A stretch of 12,278 bases of DNA, from contig DAOMNN010000087.1 of the NCBI GenBank assembly GCA_035443825.1, forward strand, positions 1 to 12,278. The letters are read 5' to 3'. The notes beneath the pieces were generated by a model, which did not search any database, was not told where the DNA came from, and saw only the letters and a list, made by a program, of their open reading frames with translations. This DNA comes from DAOMNN01 sp035443825. Its GTDB lineage: Bacteria > Pseudomonadota > Gammaproteobacteria > Burkholderiales > Rhodocyclaceae. How positions within the stretch are numbered: the first letter of the stretch is position 1; the number at the start of each line of letters is the position of its first letter. This document shows positions 5,700 through 12,225 of the stretch, in pieces. The position numbers were made by a program, and so were the translations under genes.

Positions 5700-7025
5700 T
5701 CAAGCCGCCGCGATCGCGATCCGGATCAAGGCCGGAAGCGACTTGGAGCCGGTCTTCCTCATAATAGCCGCCCGATGGTTATCCACGGTGCGCTGACTGA
5801 TTCCAAGGTCGGCGGCAATGTTCTTGCTCGGATGTCCGGCCATGACGAGGTCCATGATCTGGCGTTGGCGCGCCGTCAGCCCCGCGACAAGAGAGAGAGC
5901 CAGCTCTCGCGCAGCAGAGGGTCTGCCTCCATCGAGCTCGAACGCGCGCGCAATGCTCGCAAGCAGCTCCACGTGACCGACCGGCTTTTGAATAAAGTCG
6001 GAGGCACCCGCTTTCATCGCCTCGACGGCTAAAGCAATGTCTCCGTCGCCAGTTATCATGACTGTGGGCAGTGTACAGTTCTCCGCTCTGAGGCGCTCGA
6101 TCAGTTCGAGACCGGTCATGCCGGGCAATCGGGCGTCGATCAGCAGACAGCCATCGGATCGCTCGGCGCGCAGGAACTCCTCGCCATTTGCATAGATTTT
6201 TACTCCATAGCCATGCTCTTGGAGCAGATCCCGCATTGCCTCGAGGACAACGGCGTCATCGTCAACAACGAATACCCTCTGTATCGCGGAAGGATCCGCG
6301 GATGATGGCACGTCGACCGCGGTATCGGGTGCGTTTTTCCCCGCCTTGACCAGAAGGTGCTGGATCAGGCTTATGAGTTGCTGCGATTTCACCGGCTTGT
6401 TGAGCTGAATGTGCCCCTGGTCCGCAACAGCGCGCAACGTGATGGTCGCGATGTCACCCGTCAGGACGATGGCGGGAATATCTCGGCCGAGCTGCTGCCG
6501 CAGGCTCGCAATGGCATCGAGGCCGCTCGCCCCGCAAGACAGGTTATAGTCCGCGATTACGAGATCCAGTTCCGCAGCGTTTGTTCCGGCGATATCGAGT
6601 GCTGTAGCGACATCGCCTGCGACCATCGTACGATGTCCCTCCTGATCGAGAAGCATCTTGACCATATTCCGCACGATTGGATCATCGTCGATGATCAGGA
6701 ATGTGCCGGCAACGGGTGCCGAGTTCTCCTGGGCTGCGCGTATAGGCTGCGTCTCGTCGACTTCGCCTGCGTCGCCGATCTGTACCTCCACCGCAAATGC
6801 CGACCCGTAGCCGGGGATCGAGCGGACGTCGATAGAATGCCCAAGCAGATCTCCTATCCGCTTGACGATCGAAAGGCCGAGCCCAAGACCCAAACTGCTG
6901 TCGCGAGCTGGATTTGCGAGCTGGTGGAACTCCTCGAATATCTTCCGGGCCTGATCCATGGGGAGGCCGATGCCCGTGTCGAGCACCTCGATACGAATGA
7001 TCCCCTTACTAGGAGGAGCGGCCAT
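5700..7025 (-). CDS. 5'-truncated hybrid kinase: partial ATPase, two receivers, FixJ-type HTH
   Basis: The open frame has 441 residues. Residues 8-84 are the back half of a histidine-kinase ATPase domain (DTGIGLP G1 box, GLGLGLSIVKR G2 box) without the N box and without any phosphoacceptor His. REC1 (108-225) has IIDDD, Asp159 and Lys210. REC2 (250-365) has VVDDD, Asp297, Thr325 and Lys347. The end is a LuxR/FixJ HTH (381-440; LTARQRQIMDLVMAGHPSKN). Full-length relatives I recall are hybrids of 1000 residues or more with PAS or CheB/CheR parts in front. Homology stops by about codon 8, and no upstream kinase sequence remains. ATG 7023-7025 has no ribosome binding site. It may be a dead remnant or still yield a receiver-HTH regulator from an internal start. 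Confidence 0.85.
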   Translation of the reverse strand: MAAPPSKGIIRIEVLDTGIGLPMDQARKIFEEFHQLANPARDSSLGLGLGLSIVKRIGDLLGHSIDVRSIPGYGSAFAVEVQIGDAGEVDETQPIRAAQENSAPVAGTFLIIDDDPIVRNMVKMLLDQEGHRTMVAGDVATALDIAGTNAAELDLVIADYNLSCGASGLDAIASLRQQLGRDIPAIVLTGDIATITLRAVADQGHIQLNKPVKSQQLISLIQHLLVKAGKNAPDTAVDVPSSADPSAIQRVFVVDDDAVVLEAMRDLLQEHGYGVKIYANGEEFLRAERSDGCLLIDARLPGMTGLELIERLRAENCTLPTVMITGDGDIALAVEAMKAGASDFIQKPVGHVELLASIARAFELDGGRPSAARELALSLVAGLTARQRQIMDLVMAGHPSKNIAADLGISQRTVDNHRAAIMRKTGSKSLPALIRIAIAAA

Positions 7026-7754
7026 GCTGAAAATTCAATCGACCAAGAACGCCGGCGGACATCGAAGGACGTTCTCTCGTACCGAGACAATAGCCCGCCT
7101 CCTGGTTAGGCAGGAAGGCCTGCAGCTTGTCATAAACGAGCTGCGCCACCGTACCAAAAAACATACTCTCCGTCGTACAGGCGATCGCACGCCAAACCGG
7201 ATATGTAAGCCACGATCTCGAAATCGTTCCAAACCGTATTCAGTCAACGACTGAACGGACTTTCTCGTTCCCTGGATCTTCTCGTCGAGGATGGCAAGTG
7301 CGGCGCCGCCGTGTCAGACGTGGTATGCTGTCAGCTTGAGCCTTTTGGCAAGATCGACGGTGTGCGCATTTCCGCGACAGGACCGGGTCTTATGTTGAAC
7401 CAGAACGCCACTCAGAACATTGGGCTCGCACTGCATGAACTCGCGACTAACGCCGTGAAATACGGGGCATTGTCCGTGCAGGAGGACACCATCGAAGTCG
7501 CGTGGCAGATCAGGCCGGGTGCTCTGGGATCCGCATGCTTTCACCTGACCTGGCGTGAGCGAAACGGTCCTGAGGTAAAGGCGCCTCAGCATAGCGGCTT
7601 CGGTCAAGTCGTCCTGCAGCGCATGACCGGCGTGACGCTAGGCGGACTTGTGGAACACGAGTTTTACCCCAGCGGCGTGGTCTGGACGCTCGAAGTGCTA
7701 GCCGCCGCAGTCCTGGCCTCAAAGGCGGACGACAGCGCTTCCGCCGCGCCATAG
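7024..7754 (+). pseudogene. HWE-family histidine kinase broken by two +1 frameshifts
   Basis: The start is ATG 7024 with AGGAGG 7 nt upstream. The first frame reads to the histidine box, VINELRHRTK with His42. In the A6 run at 7156-7161 one base is extra: the next frame continues NILSVVQAIARQTGYVSHDL. A second extra base at 7226 moves to a third frame reading FQTVFSQRLNGLSRSLDLLV, and on through the N box HELATNAVKYGALS, the W-x-E motif WRE, the glycine box GFGQVV, and the stop at 7754. Removing two bases restores a stand-alone kinase of about 242 residues. As written, the histidine and the ATPase domain are not on one polypeptide. An open frame from 7311 encodes the ATPase domain alone (147 residues). 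Confidence 0.85.
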
Positions 7755-7831
7755 GTACATTCCGAGTCTAAGCTTTGTCCGGGTAGAGGTGCACTGTCGG
7801 CATGAACTAAACCATCAAACCGGTGACATTC

Positions 7832-8011
7832 ATGATCGACAACGCCACAAAGGCATCTGACACTCCGATTACCGCGGCACCTGATACGCCGACTGCGCCA
7901 TCCAAGGTGCCAGCCGGAAGTCCGCCGACCGTCGGCGAGCCGGAAACGGTTGCCAATCCGGCCGTCAAGTCGGAGCAAAAGCCGGCGGCGCCCGCACCGC
8001 AGAAGATCTAG
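7832..8011 (+). CDS. Small Pro/Ala/Thr-rich, probably disordered protein
   Basis: ATG 7832 gives 59 residues; a GTG at 7823 in frame would add three. Apart from the first few residues the sequence is low complexity (TAAPDTPTAPSKVPAGSPPT and further Pro, Ala, Glu, Lys) with no helix or membrane segment. The ribosome binding site (GGTGA) is weak. It could be a short disordered protein or a non-coding stretch with biased composition. It lies 77 nt after the broken HWE kinase and 43 nt before a strong hairpin. Confidence 0.45.
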   Translation: MIDNATKASDTPITAAPDTPTAPSKVPAGSPPTVGEPETVANPAVKSEQKPAAPAPQKI

Positions 8012-8053
8012 ATCAGCGCGCGACCGACGTCTCAAAACGGCCAGTCGCAGCGC

Positions 8054-8082
8054 CGAGCCAGTGCACCATGTGCACTGGCTCG
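8054..8082. terminator. Perfect 13-bp hairpin, possible terminator or operator
   Basis: CGAGCCAGTGCAC (8054-8066) and GTGCACTGGCTCG (8070-8082) are perfect inverted copies around a 3-nt loop, CAT. It is the strongest dyad in the window. It stands between the Pro/Ala-rich frame and the next ribosome binding site, 34 nt before the start at 8116. Downstream on plus is CTCTTCGTTCG, which is T-containing but not a U-tract, so intrinsic termination is uncertain. A dyad operator for the 8116 cluster is the alternative. Confidence 0.6.
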
Positions 8083-8115
8083 CTCTTCGTTCGTTCGGCA
8101 AACGGAGTTGCTGGT

Positions 8116-8322
8116 ATGAAATCAGCCATATTGCCCTTTACGCTGGTGGCGATGGTCATGGCCTCACCCGTTTCCGGCCAGCAGCAGGCCCCCAAGCCAG
8201 AGATGCCCCCATGGAACGGAGATGTCTTCGCCAACACGGTGACTGACGTGGCGCCGACCTCGGATGTGCGGTTTGTCCACGCCGCCATCCTCAGCCACTC
8301 TTTGGAAAAGTGGAAACGATGA
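8116..8322 (+). CDS. Small exported protein with signal peptide
   Basis: The start is ATG 8116 with GGAG 8 nt upstream; the product has 68 residues. The N-terminus is a classic Sec signal: MKS, a hydrophobic core (AILPFTLVAMVMA), then SPVSG with probable cleavage before QQQ, near residue 22. The mature part is about 46 residues, polar and without Cys, ending in a basic tail (LEKWKR). It overlaps the next gene by 4 nt (ATGA), so the two are translationally coupled. No function recognised. Confidence 0.68.
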   Translation: MKSAILPFTLVAMVMASPVSGQQQAPKPEMPPWNGDVFANTVTDVAPTSDVRFVHAAILSHSLEKWKR

Positions 8323-8582
8323 CGACGCGCACCACCCGATCGGTTGCAGTGTTCAATAGCGCTTTTACTCTCGGTGGCATCGACGGGGAGTTGCCCGCAG
8401 GCAGCTATAGGATCGAGTCCGAGGAAGAGCTGATCGAAAGTTTGTCCTTCGTGGCCTTTCGCCGAGTGGAAACCACCATCGAGCTTCCCGCAATCGGCTC
8501 TGTCAGTCTCAAGAGACAGGTCGTCGCTATCGATCCACTCGATCTTGCCATGGCCCAAGAGCGTGATATCGGAACTGAGTAG
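8319..8582 (+). CDS. Conserved hypothetical protein of Bradyrhizobium type
   Basis: ATG 8319, in an ATGA overlap with the preceding stop, gives 87 residues; GTG 8310 is an in-frame alternative. The protein begins MTTRTTRSVAVFNSAFTLGG. The central motif IDGELPAGSYRIESEEELIE, followed by FVAFRRVETTIELP, matches a small soluble family I recognise from many Bradyrhizobium genomes (pattern: inside-strand, GIDG, PAG-Y-x-E-T/S-D/E-EEL). It is mostly beta with no membrane segment. Function unknown. Coupling to an exported partner is worth noting, since this protein has no signal peptide. Confidence 0.85.
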   Translation: MTTRTTRSVAVFNSAFTLGGIDGELPAGSYRIESEEELIESLSFVAFRRVETTIELPAIGSVSLKRQVVAIDPLDLAMAQERDIGTE

Positions 8583-8605
8583 TATCCGAGTCTGATGCCG
8601 CATTC

Positions 8606-8941
8606 ATGCTGGCGCTAAGGTTGGTTTGTACCATCCGTGTTTGTCGTGACGCACATAACGAAAGGAATATTGCTCTGTTCACATCTCATAATCACAGTTT
8701 CGTTGCCGCACTCGCTTTCGCCGTCTGCGCAATAATCTTAGCTTCGGTTCCGGCAAGCGGTCAGGGAACGGCATCTGCTCCGGCCCCGCATGCGCAAGAG
8801 TCCACCCTCGGGCTCGGCAACTACAGGCGAGCGACAAAAGCGGAGAAATTGGCTTCCTGCATGGCTCTGTGGGAACCTGCGACGCACATGACCAAGAAGC
8901 GGTGGAGGACAGTGTGCAAGCGCGTTCAAACCGACGACTGA
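8606..8941 (+). CDS. Hypothetical exported protein with uncertain start
   Basis: The frame from ATG 8606 encodes 111 residues, but that ATG has no ribosome binding site and precedes a basic, non-signal-like stretch. The hydrophobic segment SFVAALAFAVCAIILASVPASG (about 31-52) looks like a signal peptide that should lie at the N-terminus. An AAAGGA at 8661-8666 precedes in-frame ATT 8669 and CTG 8675, so a rare start codon may be the true one. The mature part ends in a conserved-looking segment with two Cys (KLASCMALWEPATHMTKKRW, then TVCKRV). I recall similar endings in small rhizobial secreted proteins. Confidence 0.6.
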   Translation: MLALRLVCTIRVCRDAHNERNIALFTSHNHSFVAALAFAVCAIILASVPASGQGTASAPAPHAQESTLGLGNYRRATKAEKLASCMALWEPATHMTKKRWRTVCKRVQTDD

Positions 8942-8999
8942 GCTGACGGGTGATAGCTGGTAAGCGAACTTACGACGTGCGTGCTAGGGGACCGAAGGG

Positions 9000-9221
9000 A
9001 TGAGGACGCTCTATAAAAAGGCGAAGCTCATCACAGAAGCCGAGGCCCGGTACATCATCGCTCACGGGACCGCTTCATCCAGTGAATGGGTCGTCGTCCA
9101 GCATATGGACCAGTGGTTCGACATACGTGGCATGACAAAAGCAGAGATCACGGAGCATATCGAGGATCTGGATCGGAAATTGGCTGCCGACCTTGCGGCC
9201 GGCATCGAAAACCCGCACTAA
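9000..9221 (+). CDS. Hypothetical protein
   Basis: The product has 73 residues from ATG 9000; AGGGG lies 9 nt upstream, and GAAGGG directly abuts the start. It has a basic N-terminus (MRTLYKKAKLITEAEARYII), a WVVVQHMDQWFDIRG strand pair and a charged helical end (KAEITEHIEDLDRKLAADLA). It is soluble, with no known motif. It is a single free-standing frame, 58 nt after the previous gene. No family recognised. Confidence 0.62.
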   Translation: MRTLYKKAKLITEAEARYIIAHGTASSSEWVVVQHMDQWFDIRGMTKAEITEHIEDLDRKLAADLAAGIENPH

Positions 9222-9296
9222 GTGTTCATAAGTTCGTCCCGTCCTAGCTTGGCGGTGCCGGCAATCGTGCGGCATATTTCTCAGCGAGAACCTTCC

Positions 9297-9548
9297 ATGT
9301 TTCCAAACAAGACGTCGACTGACCCGACACCGCTACAAGATCCCGTCATTCCCGTTGGCCAAAGAAAAACGATGGAGACGCTGATGGCGGACGACTGCCG
9401 TTGGCCGATCGGAGATCCGCAAGTGTCCGGCTTCCATTTCTGCGGGAGCCGCAAGGTCGACGGGCATCCTTACTGCGATTTGCATCTTCGTCGTGCGTTC
9501 CAGCCGTCGAAGCCCCGCGCGGTGGCCTATCCAAATCTCGTTTCGTAG
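9297..9548 (+). CDS. Short GcrA-like protein, C-terminal module only
   Basis: ATG 9297 gives 83 residues; the in-frame GTG at 9222 has no ribosome binding site. Residues 33-73 match the conserved C-terminal part of GcrA: DCRWPIGDP, FHFCG, then YCDLHLRRAFQP, with Cys34, Cys49, Cys60 and His63 as possible metal ligands. GcrA is a cell-cycle transcription factor about twice this length with an N-terminal HTH that binds methylated DNA. That HTH is absent; the first 30 residues are Pro/Thr-rich. In Caulobacter the C-terminal part contacts sigma-70 (family knowledge). This protein may therefore touch RNA polymerase without binding DNA, or it may be a divergent zinc protein. Short versions of this kind also occur in Bradyrhizobium, as I recall. 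Confidence 0.78.
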   Translation: MFPNKTSTDPTPLQDPVIPVGQRKTMETLMADDCRWPIGDPQVSGFHFCGSRKVDGHPYCDLHLRRAFQPSKPRAVAYPNLVS

Positions 9549-9616
9549 AGGCATACAGGGCGGCTGGGCCGGGGCGGTGCGCGCGGATGCAGGCAGTTCT
9601 GGGGTGATCACGCGGA

Positions 9617-9802
9617 ATGACAGAATTTATAGAGGTTGCACGCGAGCTCGATCGCTTGATCACGCTTGGCCATCAGGACGCCAGCCTGTTGACAGCAATA
9701 CAGCGAAAGTTTCCTGGCTTGACGCAGGCCGGCCTGGAGGAGGTCTTCTCTAAGGTCATTGCCAACCGGGGGCTAAAACTCGATCCCGAAAGGAAACTGT
9801 AA
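9617..9802 (+). CDS. Small hypothetical helical protein
   Basis: ATG 9617 with GGGGTGA 9 nt upstream gives 61 residues. The protein is wholly helical in appearance (FIEVARELDRLITLG, LLTAIQRKFPGLTQAGLEEV) and charged, with no membrane part. The spacing suggests three helices, as in small DNA- or protein-binding folds, but no motif is clear. It follows the GcrA-like gene by 68 nt on the same strand. Function unknown. Confidence 0.62.
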   Translation: MTEFIEVARELDRLITLGHQDASLLTAIQRKFPGLTQAGLEEVFSKVIANRGLKLDPERKL

Positions 9803-9913
9803 GAGCGTCAAATCGAGGGCCGAGCCAATTGCGCTGTCCGCGTGCCGTTTCTCGCCATCCTCGCAACGTCATTAGCTCGCGTCGAGGCTTGCTCTCATTT
9901 TTATGTGCGTACA

Positions 9914-9931
9914 CGTCCTACGCCGAGGACG
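9914..9931. repeat. Weak 6-bp hairpin upstream of the transglutaminase pair
   Basis: CGTCCT (9914-9919) and AGGACG (9926-9931) pair around a 6-nt loop. It lies in the 245-base gap between the 61-residue protein and the first transglutaminase gene, which should hold that gene's promoter. I see no other signal in the gap. Could be chance. Confidence 0.25.
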
Positions 9932-10047
9932 CTTGCCAATGGCGTTGGCCTGGCACGATTGTCCCTTGATCACTAAACCGCCCGTGGTGCGGCCATTCAC
10001 GGTACAGTAGCGGTTTGGCGGCCGATCTGGATCAAAGGGAAGACCTC

Positions 10048-10938
10048 ATGCGGCGTCATCTCATCGTGCGCCACACGACCGAATATCACTATGCCGAACC
10101 GGTTTCCTTTGGCCGCCATCGCATGATGTTTCGGCCACGCGACAGCCACAGCCTGTGGCTGTTGAATACGGAGCTTTCGATCACGCCGGCGCCCGCGAGC
10201 ATCAGATGGATGTACGACGCCTTCGGTAACTCCGTGTCCTACGCTGAGTTCGGCGACGAACGCGCCATATGCCTGCGGTTTGTGAGCGAGATCGACATCC
10301 TTCACTATGAGGCGGCCCAGCCAACCGATCTCCTACTCGACTCCGCTCAGCGTTTTCCGTTCGCCTACGATGCCGACGAAGTACCGGACTTGCAGTCAGT
10401 CATGAGAGTCCACCGCCCGGATCCAGATGGCCAGCTCGCCGAGTGGGCGGTCAACGTAGCAAGATCGAGCGATGGCGGAACGCTATCCGTCCTTGTAGAC
10501 ATGATGGAAACCATCCATCGCGATTTCGTGTACCTGAGCCGTCCGAAGGCCGGAACGCAGGAGCCCGCGCAAACGCTCGCGCTTGGCACCGGGAGTTGCC
10601 GCGACTTCGCATTGCTCATGATCGAAGCACTTCGGTCTTTGGGTTTCGCCGCCCGATTTGTGACGGGATATATCTACACGCCTCGGAGCACCAACCACCA
10701 GGGTGGTGGCGCGACCCATGCCTGGCTGCAGGTTTACCTGCCAGGATGTGGCTGGGTGGAGATGGATCCCACCAACGGAATATTCGGTAATCGCGACCTT
10801 ATTCGCATCGCCGTCGCGCGCGACCACCGACAAGCAGTACCGTTATCAGGCAGCTTCGTCGGCACGTCGTCCGCATTTCTGGGCATGAGTGTGTCTGTCT
10901 CCGTAATCGGCGCGGAAGCCGAAACGGCTCTGGCCTAA
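10048..10938 (+). CDS. Transglutaminase-like cysteine protease family protein, complete triad
   Basis: ATG 10048 with AAAGGGA 7 nt upstream gives 296 residues. Residues 1-80 are the bacterial transglutaminase-like N-terminal domain (RHTTEYHYAEPVSFGRHRM), a beta domain. The catalytic core follows, with the triad Cys184 (TGSCRDFA), His224 (THAW) and Asp240 (EMDPTNG). Such proteins are cytoplasmic transglutaminase-fold enzymes, probably peptidases or amidases acting on peptide or isopeptide bonds; substrates are mostly unknown. There is no signal peptide. The next gene, 94 nt downstream on the same strand, is a second family member, so the pair probably acts together. Relatives are often near alpha-E/circularly-permuted ATP-grasp genes, but none is seen here. 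Confidence 0.92.
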   Translation: MRRHLIVRHTTEYHYAEPVSFGRHRMMFRPRDSHSLWLLNTELSITPAPASIRWMYDAFGNSVSYAEFGDERAICLRFVSEIDILHYEAAQPTDLLLDSAQRFPFAYDADEVPDLQSVMRVHRPDPDGQLAEWAVNVARSSDGGTLSVLVDMMETIHRDFVYLSRPKAGTQEPAQTLALGTGSCRDFALLMIEALRSLGFAARFVTGYIYTPRSTNHQGGGATHAWLQVYLPGCGWVEMDPTNGIFGNRDLIRIAVARDHRQAVPLSGSFVGTSSAFLGMSVSVSVIGAEAETALA

Positions 10939-11032
10939 TAGTTGGCGCGATTGCGCTCGACGAAAGGCAGAAAAGGTCTACGGTGTCCCGTCGCGGCAGG
11001 TTGTCGAGCGGCGAGAGCGAGGACGACCTTCC

Positions 11033-11845
11033 ATGAAGCTACGTGTTGGCTACGAACTGGACTACGAGTTTTCCCAGTCCACACCCGTCATCCTGGTGCT
11101 AAACGTGCACCATTCCCGTGTCTCCGATTTGCAGGCGCCGGATCATGTTGTCACCAGCCCGTCGGTTCGGATGTCTGGCTATCGGGACGGCTTCGGCAAT
11201 TGGTGCAATCGGCTCGTTGCTCCGGCGGGGGCGATGCGCATTCGTTCGGATTCGCTCGTGCATGATTCCGGAATGCCAGATCCGACCGTGCCCGATGCCA
11301 CGCAAATTCCGGTCGAAAACCTTCCCGAAGAGGCACTCGTCTTTCTGTTGGCAAGCCGTTTCTGCGATTGCGATCAGATGCTGGATCTGGCGTGGATGCA
11401 CTTCGGCAATGGGGCAACCGGTTGGGCCCGTGTCCAGGCTATTTGCGACTTTGTGCATCAGCACATTGCCTTCGGCTATGCACACGCCCGCGCGACGCGC
11501 ACGGCCTCCGAGGCCTACCAAGAGCGGCAGGGTGTATGCCGTGACTATGCTCACCTCGCGATCGCATTCTGTCGCGCCTTGAATATTCCGGCCCGCTATT
11601 GCACGGGCTACTTGGGCGATGTCGGGACGCTTCCGCCCTATCCTCCGGGTGACTTCGCCGCATGGTTCGAGGCCTATCTCGGCGGCCAATGGCACACGTT
11701 CGATCCGAGGAACAACGTGCCACGCATTGGTCGCGTTCTGATTGCGCGCGGCCGCGATGCCGCCGATGTCGCGATCGCCACGACGTTCGGCCCCAACACG
11801 CTTAAGTCGTTCCGGGTTTGGACGGACGAGATCGCGAATCCCTGA
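11033..11845 (+). CDS. Transglutaminase-like protein lacking the usual catalytic His
   Basis: ATG 11033 gives 270 residues. The N-terminal domain (LRVGYELDYEFSQSTPVILV, then GYRDGFGNWCNRL) and core match the transglutaminase-like family. Cys169 lies in QGVCRDYAHL and Asp224 in HTFDPRNN. The His position is replaced: the upstream paralogue has THAWLQVY, and this protein has DFAAWFEAY, with Ala209 at that site. His221 just before the Asp strand is a possible substitute. I recall relatives with DFSAW here, so the loss may be a subfamily trait. It has no signal peptide and no membrane part. It may bind rather than cleave, or act as a regulatory partner of the first enzyme. Confidence 0.88.
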   Translation: MKLRVGYELDYEFSQSTPVILVLNVHHSRVSDLQAPDHVVTSPSVRMSGYRDGFGNWCNRLVAPAGAMRIRSDSLVHDSGMPDPTVPDATQIPVENLPEEALVFLLASRFCDCDQMLDLAWMHFGNGATGWARVQAICDFVHQHIAFGYAHARATRTASEAYQERQGVCRDYAHLAIAFCRALNIPARYCTGYLGDVGTLPPYPPGDFAAWFEAYLGGQWHTFDPRNNVPRIGRVLIARGRDAADVAIATTFGPNTLKSFRVWTDEIANP

Positions 11846-12225
11846 GATCAAATTGGACGACGCGCCTTATTTGGGAGCGTGCGGAGCCTTGTCTAGAAAT
11901 GAACCATGCTTGCCGTTTTTTTCGAGCACGCTGGATGATTGCCGATTGACGGCCTCGATTCTCTCCTGTGGCTGCTCCGTCAGCAAGCAATGTCTGCTGC
12001 TAGAGGCGCTGCCGTCACGGCTGAAAGAGTCAGTCGGTACCTCGACGCCATCGGAACAATGTCCGCTTTCTCGGCAAAGCGAGCAATGGCGGGGTGGTTC
12101 CCCTATCCATTGAGCGACCCACAGTTACCCCCAACTTTTATTGGGAGCCTGCAAGATTGTGGTAGCTAGGTGGTAGCTAGAGGATTTTTGGGGGATGACG
12201 GACTAGAGCTAAGTCCTTGATAAAT
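11846..12225. other. Gene-free region beside tRNA-Pro
   Basis: I find no supported gene in these 380 bases. Two open frames (11742-12113 and 11939-12169, plus) have no ribosome binding site and no family pattern. The stretch near 12060-12085 has the look of short non-coding repeats common in Bradyrhizobium genomes, but I cannot confirm this. An 11-bp tandem duplication lies at 12159-12180 and a 5-bp stem at 12200-12216. Confidence 0.5.
12159..12180. repeat. 11-bp tandem duplication
   Basis: GTGGTAGCTAG occurs twice in direct succession (12159-12169 and 12170-12180), perfectly. It lies 46 nt beyond the 3' end of the tRNA-Pro gene. This is consistent with replication slippage or a decayed junction. 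Confidence 0.85.

Noticed and set aside
6357..7109. 250-codon open frame on plus
   Set aside because: Antisense to the receiver domains of the truncated hybrid kinase, with no motif of its own.
8013..8603. 196-codon open frame on minus
   Set aside because: Antisense to two coupled plus-strand genes, one of which matches a known small family.
9909..10011. 34-codon frame in the gap before the first transglutaminase
   Set aside because: No ribosome binding site and no recognisable sequence pattern.
11099..11851. 250-codon open frame on minus
   Set aside because: It is antisense to the clear transglutaminase gene at 11033-11845; long antisense frames are expected at this GC content.
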